Origin: Thiopontia sp964344785 | GTDB taxonomy: Bacteria; Pseudomonadota; Gammaproteobacteria; GCF-002020875 | Direction: 5' to 3' | Length of the DNA stretch: 54,169 nt | NCBI GenBank assembly: GCA_964344785.1 | Contig: CAYFOR010000005.1 | Location: 1 to 54,169 of the forward strand | Part shown: positions 17,838 to 26,371 of the stretch, piece after piece | Layout: each line of letters opens with the position of its first letter | How positions within the stretch are numbered: position 1 is the first letter of the stretch | Made by a program: the position numbers and the translations under genes | The notes under the pieces: model-generated | What the model saw: the letters and a program-made list of their open reading frames with translations, nothing else | The model's database searches: none | What the model was told of the DNA's origin: nothing

Positions 17838-18233
17838 ATGCTAACACGCCCCAGCGGTTTCAGCCTGTTTGAACTGATCATCGCACTCGCCATCATTGCA
17901 GTACTGGCGGGAATCGCTCTCCCCTCATACCAGAACCAGCTACAGCAGGCACGCAGGAGCGATGCCACCACTGCGCTACTGATCTTTGCTGAACGGATGG
18001 AGCGCCACTTTCTGGAAAATGGTAGCTACAGCAGTGCCACCACCGCAATCTATCAGGAGACCTCCGATGAGGGTCACTATCAGCTCTCGGTCACCACAGA
18101 GAGCGACAGCTACCAACTCACCGCTACCCCGACCGGTGTCCAGGCAGACGATAGCGAATGTGCCAATTACAGCCTCAACCAGCTTGGAGAGCGGACAATC
18201 AGTGGAACAGGCACTATCGATAGCTGCTGGTAA
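17838..18233 (+). CDS. Type IV pilin, PilE-like
   Basis: This 131-residue prepilin has a seven-residue leader ending in Gly, then FSLFELIIALAIIAVLAGIA with Glu5. The LPSYQNQLQQARRSDATTAL segment is typical of PilE minor pilins. Two C-terminal cysteines (about residues 111 and 130) would close the D-region loop. It would be cleaved by the prepilin peptidase encoded at 20840. The ATG has no ribosome-binding site at normal distance. Confidence 0.9.
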   Translation: MLTRPSGFSLFELIIALAIIAVLAGIALPSYQNQLQQARRSDATTALLIFAERMERHFLENGSYSSATTAIYQETSDEGHYQLSVTTESDSYQLTATPTGVQADDSECANYSLNQLGERTISGTGTIDSCW

Positions 18234-18245
18234 AGCCAGCCGGCA

Positions 18246-19181
18246 CTAACGCAGTTCCACGGGCAACGGGAAATAGACCTCTTCACTCATCGTCTGACTG
18301 TCTCCCGCCCAGGTACCCCCCAGCTGCTGCAGCCGCTCCACAACCCCTTCCACCAGCATCTCCGGTGCAGAGGCACCCGCAGTCACACCAACGGCATTCG
18401 CCCCTTTTAACCAGTCTGGCCTGATCTCTGCCGCCTCATCGATCAGATAGGCTCGCGAGCCACAGGTTTCCGCAATCTCACGCAGTCGATTGGAGTTGGA
18501 ACTGTTGGCAGAACCCACCACCAGCACTACCTCACACTGCTTGGACAGCATCTTGACTGCATTTTGTCGATTCTGGGTGGCATAACAGATATCATCCTTC
18601 TTCGGCCCCTGCAGCGCGGGAAAACGTCCTTTCAGTACATCCACCACCTCACCGGCATCATCCATGGACAGTGTCGTCTGGGTAGCATAGGAGAGCGCTT
18701 CAGGCTGTTCCACTTCCAGTTCTGCTGCAGCCTCAGCACTCTCTACCAGATGGATTACACCATGACGGTTACCCAGGTAGCGCCCCAACGTACCCTCTAC
18801 CTCCGGATGGCCCGCATGACCGATCAACACAACATCCCGCCCCTCCCTGGCATGGCGGGCAACCTGAAGATGGACCTTGGTTACCAGTGGGCAGGTGGCA
18901 TCGAAAACCTGCAGATCACGCTCACTCGCCTCTTTTTCAACTGCGGCAGAGACGCCATGGGCGCTGAAGATCACCCTTGCACCAACGGGAACCTCGTCCA
19001 GTTCCTGCACAAAGATCGCACCCTTGTCACGCAACTGCTGTACCACCGTGCGGTTATGAACCACCTCATGGCGAACATAGACCGGGGCACCATAGCGCTC
19101 CAGCACCCTCTCTACAATGGCAATTGCCCGTTCCACACCAGCACAGAAGCCTCTAGGGTGAGCCAACTCAATTCTCATCAT
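18246..19181 (-). CDS. ispH: 4-hydroxy-3-methylbut-2-enyl diphosphate reductase
   Basis: IspH makes IPP and DMAPP from HMBPP in the last step of the MEP isoprenoid pathway and carries a 4Fe-4S cluster. The 311-residue protein starts with MRIELAHPRGFCAGVERAI and has the other conserved cysteines in FDATCPLV and DDICYATQNRQ plus the HGVSAAVE and GSANSSNSNRL segments. Two adjacent ATG codons (19181, 19178) follow GGAGAGAAA. It overlaps the 3' end of fkpB by 14 bp, as is common in this gene pair. Confidence 0.97.
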   Translation of the reverse strand: MMRIELAHPRGFCAGVERAIAIVERVLERYGAPVYVRHEVVHNRTVVQQLRDKGAIFVQELDEVPVGARVIFSAHGVSAAVEKEASERDLQVFDATCPLVTKVHLQVARHAREGRDVVLIGHAGHPEVEGTLGRYLGNRHGVIHLVESAEAAAELEVEQPEALSYATQTTLSMDDAGEVVDVLKGRFPALQGPKKDDICYATQNRQNAVKMLSKQCEVVLVVGSANSSNSNRLREIAETCGSRAYLIDEAAEIRPDWLKGANAVGVTAGASAPEMLVEGVVERLQQLGGTWAGDSQTMSEEVYFPLPVELR

Positions 19182-19638
19182 TTTCTCTCCGTCCAATGGA
19201 GAGGATTTCCACCTCAAATTGCAGATCACGCCCGGCCAGCGGGTGATTGAAGTCAACCCAAACCTGGTCATCCTCTACTCGATCAATGGTAGCGGCAATC
19301 GCCTCGCCGGACGGTGCCTCAAATGTATAGACCGTACCTGGCTCCAGCTGTGCATCTTCAGAAAATTCACTCCTGGAAAGCGGATGGACCTGTTCCGGGT
19401 CGGGCAGACCAAACCCCTCCTCTGCCGCAATCAGAAAATGGTATCGCTCACCGACTGCCAACCCTACCAGCAGTGACTCCAGACTCTGATCCAAGGTTCC
19501 GTCACCTGCCGTAAAGATGAGCGGTTCCGCCTTGGTCGCCTCATCCACCAGCGTACCGTCACTCAACGAAAGGGTATAGGCGAGCACCAATTCAGCCCCA
19601 GCCCGGACCATACCCTCTTTTTGAACTTGTCTCTCCAT
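19168..19638 (-). CDS. fkpB: FKBP-type peptidyl-prolyl cis-trans isomerase
   Basis: This 156-residue protein of the FkpB/SlpA-SlyD branch has an FKBP core interrupted by an insert-in-flap chaperone domain (VDFNHPLAGRDLQFEVEIL is diagnostic). It accelerates proline isomerisation and assists folding in the cytoplasm. The fkpB-ispH order and overlap are conserved in many gammaproteobacteria. Its start is 17 bp from the divergent pilC gene. Confidence 0.92.
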   Translation of the reverse strand: MERQVQKEGMVRAGAELVLAYTLSLSDGTLVDEATKAEPLIFTAGDGTLDQSLESLLVGLAVGERYHFLIAAEEGFGLPDPEQVHPLSRSEFSEDAQLEPGTVYTFEAPSGEAIAATIDRVEDDQVWVDFNHPLAGRDLQFEVEILSIGRRENDEN

Positions 19639-19655
19639 CTACGTAGTATATCCCA

Positions 19656-20840
19656 ATGCGAAACTTCTACTGGCGCGGAAAAACATCCACCGGCAGGATT
19701 GTACGTGGCTCACTTGAGGGAGAGGACCGTGCCCACATCCAGGCCAAACTGCGCTCGCAGGAGATTGAGCCGTTGCAGCTTTTTTCACTGCCGATACTGG
19801 AACAGCGGATCGCCGCCTCCCATATCACGCTGTTGATTCGACAGCTTGCCACTCTACTCAACTCTGGACTGCCTCTGCCCAGGGCGCTGGAGGGGATGAT
19901 TGCCGGACAGCCGCGCGGTCCGATGCATCGACTCTGCAAGACGATATTGAGTGAACTACGGCAAGGACAGACATTTTCATCCATTCTGGCTGCAAGACCT
20001 CACTATTTTGAACCTTTTCTGATTCACCTGGTCCGCTCCGGCGAACAGTCCAGCCAGCTTCCCCATCTGCTGGAACGGGCTGCCGAGTACCGCGAACAGA
20101 TGCACACACTACGCAGGCAGGCATGGAAGGCGGTCTCCTATCCGCTCGGTGTGCTGCTGTTTACTCTCGCAATCTCTCTCTTCCTGCTACTGCAGGTCGT
20201 CCCGCAATTTGAGACCCTGTTTCACAACCTGGGAGGCACTTTGCCTCCACTGACTCTGCACGTACTCTCCCTAGCCCATCTGGTTGAGGCGCACTTTTTA
20301 CAGATCATTGTGCTACTGGTCGCAGCCCCGGTCATTACAACCATCGGATATCGTACATTACCACCACTTCAGTGGGTACTCGGCCGGATACTGTTAAGCC
20401 TGCCACTGATCGGAGTCACACTACAGGAGATGATGGTGGCAAGACTGGGAAGAACCTTGGCCACACTGCATCAAGCAACCATCCCGCTCCATATTGGCCT
20501 GGAAGACTCACAGCAGATGACCCGACTGTTGCCACTGCAGCATGCCATACTGCAGATCAGTGAAGCCGTTGAGCGTGGCGACACACTGTCACAGGCAATG
20601 GGCAGACAGACGCTTTTCCCCTCCATTGCCATACAGATGGTGCATGCCGGAGAGGAGAGCGGTGAACTGACAGAGATGCTGGAACGATTGGCCAGCTACT
20701 ATGAGGATGAGGCAAACAACCGTATTCAGCGGTTAACGGCACTATTTGAGCCTGTGATCATACTGCTGGTCGGTGTGCTGGTGGGTATCGTTGCCATCGC
20801 GCTCTATCAGCCAATCTTCCAGATGGGACAGCAATTGTGA
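19656..20840 (+). CDS. pilC: Type IV pilus inner-membrane platform protein PilC
   Basis: This 394-residue GspF/PilC-family protein has two repeated cytoplasmic domains, each ended by hydrophobic helices (about 160-190, 215-235 and 365-388). Repeats show QLATLLNSGLPLPRALEGM and the later MVHAGEESGELTEMLERLA. It anchors the pilus assembly ATPases in the inner membrane. The stop overlaps the ATG of pilD by one base (TGATG), so they are coupled. The motor ATPase PilB is not in the window. Confidence 0.93.
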   Translation: MRNFYWRGKTSTGRIVRGSLEGEDRAHIQAKLRSQEIEPLQLFSLPILEQRIAASHITLLIRQLATLLNSGLPLPRALEGMIAGQPRGPMHRLCKTILSELRQGQTFSSILAARPHYFEPFLIHLVRSGEQSSQLPHLLERAAEYREQMHTLRRQAWKAVSYPLGVLLFTLAISLFLLLQVVPQFETLFHNLGGTLPPLTLHVLSLAHLVEAHFLQIIVLLVAAPVITTIGYRTLPPLQWVLGRILLSLPLIGVTLQEMMVARLGRTLATLHQATIPLHIGLEDSQQMTRLLPLQHAILQISEAVERGDTLSQAMGRQTLFPSIAIQMVHAGEESGELTEMLERLASYYEDEANNRIQRLTALFEPVIILLVGVLVGIVAIALYQPIFQMGQQL

Positions 20841-21739
20841 TGTTGCCGGAAGGGCTGGAACTATTACTCCAACCCACAATCTTTCTACTCCTGTCGATGA
20901 TTGTCGGTGCCCTGATCGGCAGCTTTCTCACCATGCTGGTTCACCGGCTTCCCCGCATGATGGAGCGTAACTGGCGTGCTGAGTGCCACCAATACCTGCA
21001 GATTGAAACGGATAAAGAGAAGGAAGAGAGGGCTGAGAATCTCGCCTTCCCCGGTTCTCACTGCCCCCACTGCAAACATCCTCTTCACTGGACCGACAAC
21101 ATTCCGATTCTGGGCTATCTGATCAACCGTGGTCGATGCCGCTACTGTGGCGAGCCAATCCACTGGCGTTATCTCTTTCTTGAACTGCTCAGTGTAGCCG
21201 TTGCCATAACTGCAGCGGTACAGTTTGGTCCCGGTTTGAATGCAATGGCCGCAATGGGGTTTGGCTGGACCCTATTGGCACTACTGTTCATCGACCTTGA
21301 ACATCAACTACTGCCGGATGAGCTGACGCTACCCCTGCTCTGGTCCGGCCTGCTGCTTAACCAGTTTTCTCTTTTTGCCCCCCCCGCTGAGGCGCTCTGG
21401 GGGGCGGTTGCCGGCTTTCTTTCACTCTGGATCATTTTTCACCTCCATCGCCTGCTCTCAGGCAGAAGCGGCATGGGCAGAGGAGATTTCAAACTCTTTG
21501 CAGCACTCGGAGGATGGTGTGGTTGGACCGTGCTGCCCCAGATTCTGCTGATTGCCTCCGTCAGCGCCATGATCATCGCCCTGCCGTTACTGCTGGTGAG
21601 CCGACAGCCAGACAGCCGCACATTGATGACGACTGCCATTCCGTTCGGACCATTTCTCGCAATCGGTGGCTGGGTAACCCTCTTCTGGGGAGACCTGTTG
21701 AGCCCTTATTTCATGGCATTGATGGGCACTGCAGGATGA
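20840..21739 (+). CDS. pilD: Prepilin peptidase/N-methyltransferase
   Basis: PilD cleaves the leaders of type IV prepilins after Gly and methylates the new N terminus. The 299-residue polytopic protein has a cytoplasmic zinc loop with two CxxC pairs (CPHC and CRYC) and the two catalytic aspartates in FIDLEHQLLPD and GMGRGDFKLFAALG. I use ATG 20840; a GTG one codon earlier is possible. Its stop overlaps the coaE ATG (ATGA). Confidence 0.96.
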   Translation: MLPEGLELLLQPTIFLLLSMIVGALIGSFLTMLVHRLPRMMERNWRAECHQYLQIETDKEKEERAENLAFPGSHCPHCKHPLHWTDNIPILGYLINRGRCRYCGEPIHWRYLFLELLSVAVAITAAVQFGPGLNAMAAMGFGWTLLALLFIDLEHQLLPDELTLPLLWSGLLLNQFSLFAPPAEALWGAVAGFLSLWIIFHLHRLLSGRSGMGRGDFKLFAALGGWCGWTVLPQILLIASVSAMIIALPLLLVSRQPDSRTLMTTAIPFGPFLAIGGWVTLFWGDLLSPYFMALMGTAG

Positions 21740-22335
21740 TACATGTAGTACTGACCGGTGGTATCGCCAGCGGCAAAAGTACGGTTGCAACCATCTTTGA
21801 GTCACTGGGCGCGCCCATTATCGATGCAGATATCGCTGCACGTCAGGTGGTTGCGCCCGGGTCGGATGGGCTACGACAGGTGATCAACCATTTTGGAGAT
21901 GAGATCCTTGATGAAAAGGGCACCCTGAATCGCAAGGCGCTACGTGAACGGATCTTTGCCAAACCACGGCAACGACTGGCACTCGAACAGATACTTCATC
22001 CGCTGATTGCACAATCGATGATAGAGCAGGCAGCAAACCTCTCCACGCCCTATCTGATCTTTGTCATCCCGCTACTGACCAGCCGTAAGAGCAACTACCC
22101 GATCGACCGGATACTGGTAGTGGATGCCCCCGAGCAGCTACAGATTGAGCGGGTGATGCTGCGGGATCAAATCACAGAAGAGCAGGCAAGGAACATTCTT
22201 GAGGCACAACCCACCCGTAAAGAGCGACTACGACTTGCGGACGATATCATCCTCAATCTTGAACGGGCCAGTCTGCAGGGGACAGTGGAGCAACTCCATC
22301 AACAATACCTTCAGCTTGCAAAACAGCAATGTTAG
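21736..22335 (+). CDS. coaE: Dephospho-CoA kinase
   Basis: This 199-residue P-loop kinase catalyses the last step of coenzyme A synthesis. The P-loop is LTGGIASGKST at 6-16, followed by IIDADIAARQVV. A long upstream extension of the frame is only a shadow of pilD; ATG 21736 overlaps the pilD stop by four bases and gives the normal family length. The pilD-coaE-zapD order is conserved in gammaproteobacteria. Confidence 0.96.
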   Translation: MIHVVLTGGIASGKSTVATIFESLGAPIIDADIAARQVVAPGSDGLRQVINHFGDEILDEKGTLNRKALRERIFAKPRQRLALEQILHPLIAQSMIEQAANLSTPYLIFVIPLLTSRKSNYPIDRILVVDAPEQLQIERVMLRDQITEEQARNILEAQPTRKERLRLADDIILNLERASLQGTVEQLHQQYLQLAKQQC

Positions 22336-22411
22336 AATTTACTGGAACACTCCTATACTCCACCACTACAGTCCACCCAGCCATTTAGAACCCTCACTAC
22401 AGGACCCTCCA

Positions 22412-23179
22412 TTGTCCGATACCATCACCTACGAACAGCCACTTAATGAGCGTATCCGCATACTGCTGCGCCTGGAATCCCTGTTCAAGAATATTCAGGA
22501 CACCCTCTATGAACCCTCTCCGGCAAGCAGTCATGCCACCTTGGAGCGACTGCAGGAGATTCTGACGCTGACCGATCGCTCAGACCTGAAAAAGGATCTG
22601 ATGAAGGAGCTGGACCGCAACCACCTCACCCTCTCTGCATTGAAAGAGCACCCTGGTGTTGACCATCAGCAGCTTGATGGATTTCTGGACAAGATCGCCC
22701 ACCTCAATAGTGAACTGGATGCAGAGCGTGGAAAGCCAGGCCAGATGCTACGTAACTCGGAATTCCTCAAAAGCTTTCGCCAGCGTTCCGGGGTACCTGG
22801 CGGCCTCTCGGATATCGATTTTCCGCACTACCACTTCTGGCTGAACCTGCCTGCCGAGGAGCGCATTGAGTCACTGGCCGAGTGGATCCACAGCTTTGAC
22901 ATCTATCGTGATGCCGTGACTTTGGTGCTGGATATGATCCGCCGCAGTGCGACACCGACATCGGTTACCGCACACAAGGGTTTTTATCAACACAGCCTGG
23001 ATAAGGACACACCCTATCAGTTGATCCGGGTGACTTTACCGATTGATTCACCCTACTATGTTGAGATCAGCGGTGGGCGTCACCGTTTCTCGGCAAGAAT
23101 GATGATCCCGAACCTTATCGATCGTCCCACCCAGGCAACAGAAGATGTCAATTTTCAGCTAACCACCTGCATTCTTTAA
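22412..23179 (+). CDS. zapD: Cell division protein ZapD
   Basis: ZapD crosslinks FtsZ filaments at the division ring. The product has 255 residues, close to the E. coli protein, and carries the family start ITYEQPLNERIRILLRLE plus the later FWLNLPAEERIESL. I chose TTG 22412, seven bases after AGGA; the frame is open much further upstream, but that part overlaps coaE. yacG, which often follows zapD, is absent here: the next gene is on the other strand. Confidence 0.93.
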   Translation: MSDTITYEQPLNERIRILLRLESLFKNIQDTLYEPSPASSHATLERLQEILTLTDRSDLKKDLMKELDRNHLTLSALKEHPGVDHQQLDGFLDKIAHLNSELDAERGKPGQMLRNSEFLKSFRQRSGVPGGLSDIDFPHYHFWLNLPAEERIESLAEWIHSFDIYRDAVTLVLDMIRRSATPTSVTAHKGFYQHSLDKDTPYQLIRVTLPIDSPYYVEISGGRHRFSARMMIPNLIDRPTQATEDVNFQLTTCIL

Positions 23180-23223
23180 ACGCCACACTCCCTCAAGCTG
23201 CGCCTACACCGTCTCGGAACAGA

Positions 23224-23469
23224 CTAAGAGCAGCGTTTTTTGAGTAACTGTTTTCCTTTATCCAGCTCCGCACGGATAATTTTCATTTCCAGTTTCAAGT
23301 GCTTTCTTTTGCTGGTGCTCTCCTCTTCCGCCAATCTTTTCTCAAACTTACGCTGCTTTTTTTTCAGCTCATCGATCAACTCAACAAGCGATTCGCAATA
23401 CTCATCCTCCTGATCAACACCATCTTTGTGAAGGCCCGCCAGCTTCTTCAAGATTTTTTTAAGCCCCAT
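23224..23469 (-). CDS. Small charged coiled-coil protein of unknown function
   Basis: This 81-residue lysine- and glutamate-rich protein is predicted to be mostly helical; residues about 30-75 look like a coiled coil. It starts MGLKKILKKLAG, an amphipathic basic segment, and ends in KKRCS. The start at 23469 has AGGGG upstream; an upstream start would overlap the transporter gene by 20 bp. It lies directly after the Na/Pi cotransporter gene on the same strand and is probably co-transcribed. No family recognised. Confidence 0.6.
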   Translation of the reverse strand: MGLKKILKKLAGLHKDGVDQEDEYCESLVELIDELKKKQRKFEKRLAEEESTSKRKHLKLEMKIIRAELDKGKQLLKKRCS

Positions 23470-23500
23470 TATGCCGATACCCCTATGGTTTTCTGAAACA

Positions 23501-25285
23501 TTAGCGTGGTACATCCTCACCTTTCTCGATAAATACAGAACTGGACATTCTCCTTGAGAGCGAATAGATGCGCTTCAGCTTCTCAATGATATCCACCTCT
23601 GTGGTATATGCGGGAATCCTGTTGGGCTCCTCCACAACCAGACGAGCTGCCTGGTGGGCTGAAGCAGAGTTTAACAGGCGATTGATTTCACTCTTCATCC
23701 CGATTACAGATTTGGCCGCCTCAATGTTGCTTTGTGAAACGGCCTGAATGGCAAGATTCAGCCCCTGATGGACCGCCTTGTGAAAATCGGTCAATACAAT
23801 ACGGGTCGGTTGGCTGATGGAAAAACCGGCACTCAATCGCCTGAAGCCAAGATCAACCAGGTTGGTCTCTATCGCATCCCCTATGTTCTCCAAATCACTA
23901 ACAGCTCTCATGAGAGAGAGAAATTCCTCAGTTTGATCTTCACTCATTGATCCCTTGCTGATCAACCCCATATACTCAATGATCTGTTCATAGAGCAGAT
24001 CAACCTCATTATCCAGCTTCCTTACAGCGATTAACTCCTCCTTACTGCCGCTCAGGATCGCCGGCATGATCTGCTCATACATCGTCCCAACCTTTTCCCC
24101 CATATGGAGCACTTCCAGCCGCACACGATCCAGCGCTAGCGAGGGGGCTGCCAGCAACTCATGATCCAGGTATTTGGAGCGGACTTCCAGAACAGTGAGC
24201 TCCACAGGATTATCCGGCAGCAGTTTTTCAACCACCGCAGCAATCTGCCGGGTAAAGCCAATAAAGATAAATGTATTGGCAATGTTGAAAATGGTGTGTG
24301 CATTGGCAATCTGCCGGGGGGTCTCCGCTGACAACCGATCCAGACCGGTGAGATGTCGGTACTCCGGCGAGAGCAGGATCACCAACTCGGCAAGCTGCGG
24401 AATGAAAAAGAACCAGACCATGACCCCGGCAATATTGAAAAAGACATGTACCGCAGCGGCCCTGACCGCCTCGCGCGGTTTTCCGATGGCTGCCAGAAGT
24501 GCTGTTACACAGGTCCCGATGTTTGAACCGAATGCCAGCGCAATACCTGCAGCAAGGGTAATGAAGCCCTGTGATGCCATCACAATGACAATTGCTGTGG
24601 TTGCAGACGAGGATTGAACCAGGCCGGTAAAGGCTGCGGCCACCAGAATGCCAATCAGCGGATTCTCCATCTGGATCATCAGATCCAGAAAGGGCTGATA
24701 GGTTCTAAGTGGTTTCATTGCATCACTCATGATGCTCATTCCAAAGAACACCAACCCCAAACCCATCAACATTGCACCATACTGTCTTATCCGGTCCTGC
24801 TTTGCTGCGAAGAGCATGGTAAAACCGACACCAATCATCAGCAACGCAGCCTTGGTCACCTTGAATGCCACAATTTGGGCTGTAATGGTTGTACCAATAT
24901 TGGCCCCCATGATCACACCGACGGATTGAGCAAAGCTCATCAAACCGGCAGAGATAAAACCCACAACCAGTACGGTGGTCACCGAAGAGGACTGGATAAC
25001 GGCAGTAACAAAGGCCCCGGTGATCGCCCCCATAAAGCGATTTGAAGTCAACTTTGCCAGAATCGACTTCATCCGATCTCCGGCCACCGCCTTCAGTGCA
25101 TCAGACATCTGCTCCATACCAAAGAGGAACAGAGCCAACCCTCCAAAGAGAGTCATCCCCATCACTCCCCACTGTATCGGCGCATCACTCTCCACAGCTG
25201 CAGGAACAGAAGGTAGATAGAGGGCCAGTGCAATCAGAAGAAGCAGCGGGAAGTGTTGTCGGCCTATAGGGTTCACCCTAATCAT
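23501..25285 (-). CDS. Na/Pi cotransporter family protein with PhoU-like domain
   Basis: This 594-residue protein has a likely signal sequence (residues 1-30), two inverted PNaS repeats with QSSSVTTV and QSSSATTA plus GANIGTT and GSNIGTC motifs, and a C-terminal PhoU-like helical domain from about residue 360. It belongs to the NptA/YjbB family, which moves phosphate with sodium, in some members as an exporter. The C-terminal PhoU domain suggests regulated transport. No pho genes are adjacent. Confidence 0.92.
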   Translation of the reverse strand: MIRVNPIGRQHFPLLLLIALALYLPSVPAAVESDAPIQWGVMGMTLFGGLALFLFGMEQMSDALKAVAGDRMKSILAKLTSNRFMGAITGAFVTAVIQSSSVTTVLVVGFISAGLMSFAQSVGVIMGANIGTTITAQIVAFKVTKAALLMIGVGFTMLFAAKQDRIRQYGAMLMGLGLVFFGMSIMSDAMKPLRTYQPFLDLMIQMENPLIGILVAAAFTGLVQSSSATTAIVIVMASQGFITLAAGIALAFGSNIGTCVTALLAAIGKPREAVRAAAVHVFFNIAGVMVWFFFIPQLAELVILLSPEYRHLTGLDRLSAETPRQIANAHTIFNIANTFIFIGFTRQIAAVVEKLLPDNPVELTVLEVRSKYLDHELLAAPSLALDRVRLEVLHMGEKVGTMYEQIMPAILSGSKEELIAVRKLDNEVDLLYEQIIEYMGLISKGSMSEDQTEEFLSLMRAVSDLENIGDAIETNLVDLGFRRLSAGFSISQPTRIVLTDFHKAVHQGLNLAIQAVSQSNIEAAKSVIGMKSEINRLLNSASAHQAARLVVEEPNRIPAYTTEVDIIEKLKRIYSLSRRMSSSVFIEKGEDVPR

Positions 25286-25432
25286 TACTATCTGGCATGG
25301 AAGGAGTTCTTGATCTGCAGATCATATCCCACAGCAACAACAAATCAAATATATTGATTAACCAATTTTATTTACAGGGAAAGGGGCAGCCTACTACCCC
25401 GCGCAATCCCCTATCTCCACTACTCGCTCATG

Positions 25433-26371
25433 CTATTTCCAGAAAGCCCGGATGGCCGCCACCCCTTGTCCTCCATGCTGACGAGCCTGTCCGATATGTT
25501 CTTGATTGACCCCTCCCAAGGCGTAAACCGGGAACGGCGCGGGCTCAACCAGTTCAGTAAAACGTTCCCAACCCAAAGGGGTACGATCCGGGTGAGTTTG
25601 GGTCGGCAATACCGCAGAGAGTACCGCAAAATCAACGCCAATCCCGGCAGCCTGATCCAGCTCCTCTCGATTATGACAGGATGCCGAAATCAGCAGATTC
25701 TGCTCCAATGGGCGCCGGTCCATCTGCTTGAGACGATGACCATTCAGATGGATACCGTCAGCACCAACCGATTCAACCCAACCCGGCTCTCCATTGAGCA
25801 GAACCTTCGCACCCGCCAGATGGGCCTGCACAACCACACGTTCCGCCAGTGCCAGATAGGATTCACGTGAACGTTCGGGTGCACGCAACTGAATCAGCTG
25901 TATCCCCTGCTCCAGTACCTTTTGCAGCTTATGCAGAAAATGGGCATCATCCTCCGCACCGCCGGTAATCAGATAGCGATCCGGCAGCTTCAGCGCAGTC
26001 AATACCGGCCGGTCTGCAGCCGGGAACTCCTCCGCCTGAAGCAATCCCGGTTTTGACCAGCGCAGTGGCTGCTGCTCCATCCCTTGCGGTTCACCACTGT
26101 AGTGCTTGACTTCCCAGATATCGAGCAGCACCTGCCGGTCACCATAATCGTGAGGCACTCGGATCAACGGCACCGCCTGCCCCACCTCAATGGACAACTC
26201 CTCCTGAAGCTCACGCCGCAACCCATCCAGTGGTGACTCTCCCTGCTCCAGCTTTCCTCCGGGAAACTCCCAAAGCCCCCCCTGATGGAGATGATCATGA
26301 CGAAGTGAGGTCAGCACCTCTCCAGTACCATTTTTGACCACTCCAGCTACAACATGGATGACCTCTCCCAT
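25433..26371 (-). CDS. Nudix hydrolase fused to a ThiE-like domain
   Basis: This 312-residue fusion begins with a MutT-type Nudix domain (box from Gly39 to Ile61: GGKLEQGES..RELQEEL), followed from about residue 132 by a thiamine-phosphate-synthase-like TIM barrel (RYLITGG, QLIQLRAPE, GADGIHLNGHRL, YALGGV). The Nudix part would remove 8-oxo-dGTP. The role of the ThiE-like part in these fusions is unknown; it could act on a damaged thiamine or pyrimidine intermediate. Its ATG overlaps the argJ stop (TGATG), a neighbourhood seen in other gammaproteobacteria. Confidence 0.9.
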   Translation of the reverse strand: MGEVIHVVAGVVKNGTGEVLTSLRHDHLHQGGLWEFPGGKLEQGESPLDGLRRELQEELSIEVGQAVPLIRVPHDYGDRQVLLDIWEVKHYSGEPQGMEQQPLRWSKPGLLQAEEFPAADRPVLTALKLPDRYLITGGAEDDAHFLHKLQKVLEQGIQLIQLRAPERSRESYLALAERVVVQAHLAGAKVLLNGEPGWVESVGADGIHLNGHRLKQMDRRPLEQNLLISASCHNREELDQAAGIGVDFAVLSAVLPTQTHPDRTPLGWERFTELVEPAPFPVYALGGVNQEHIGQARQHGGQGVAAIRAFWK

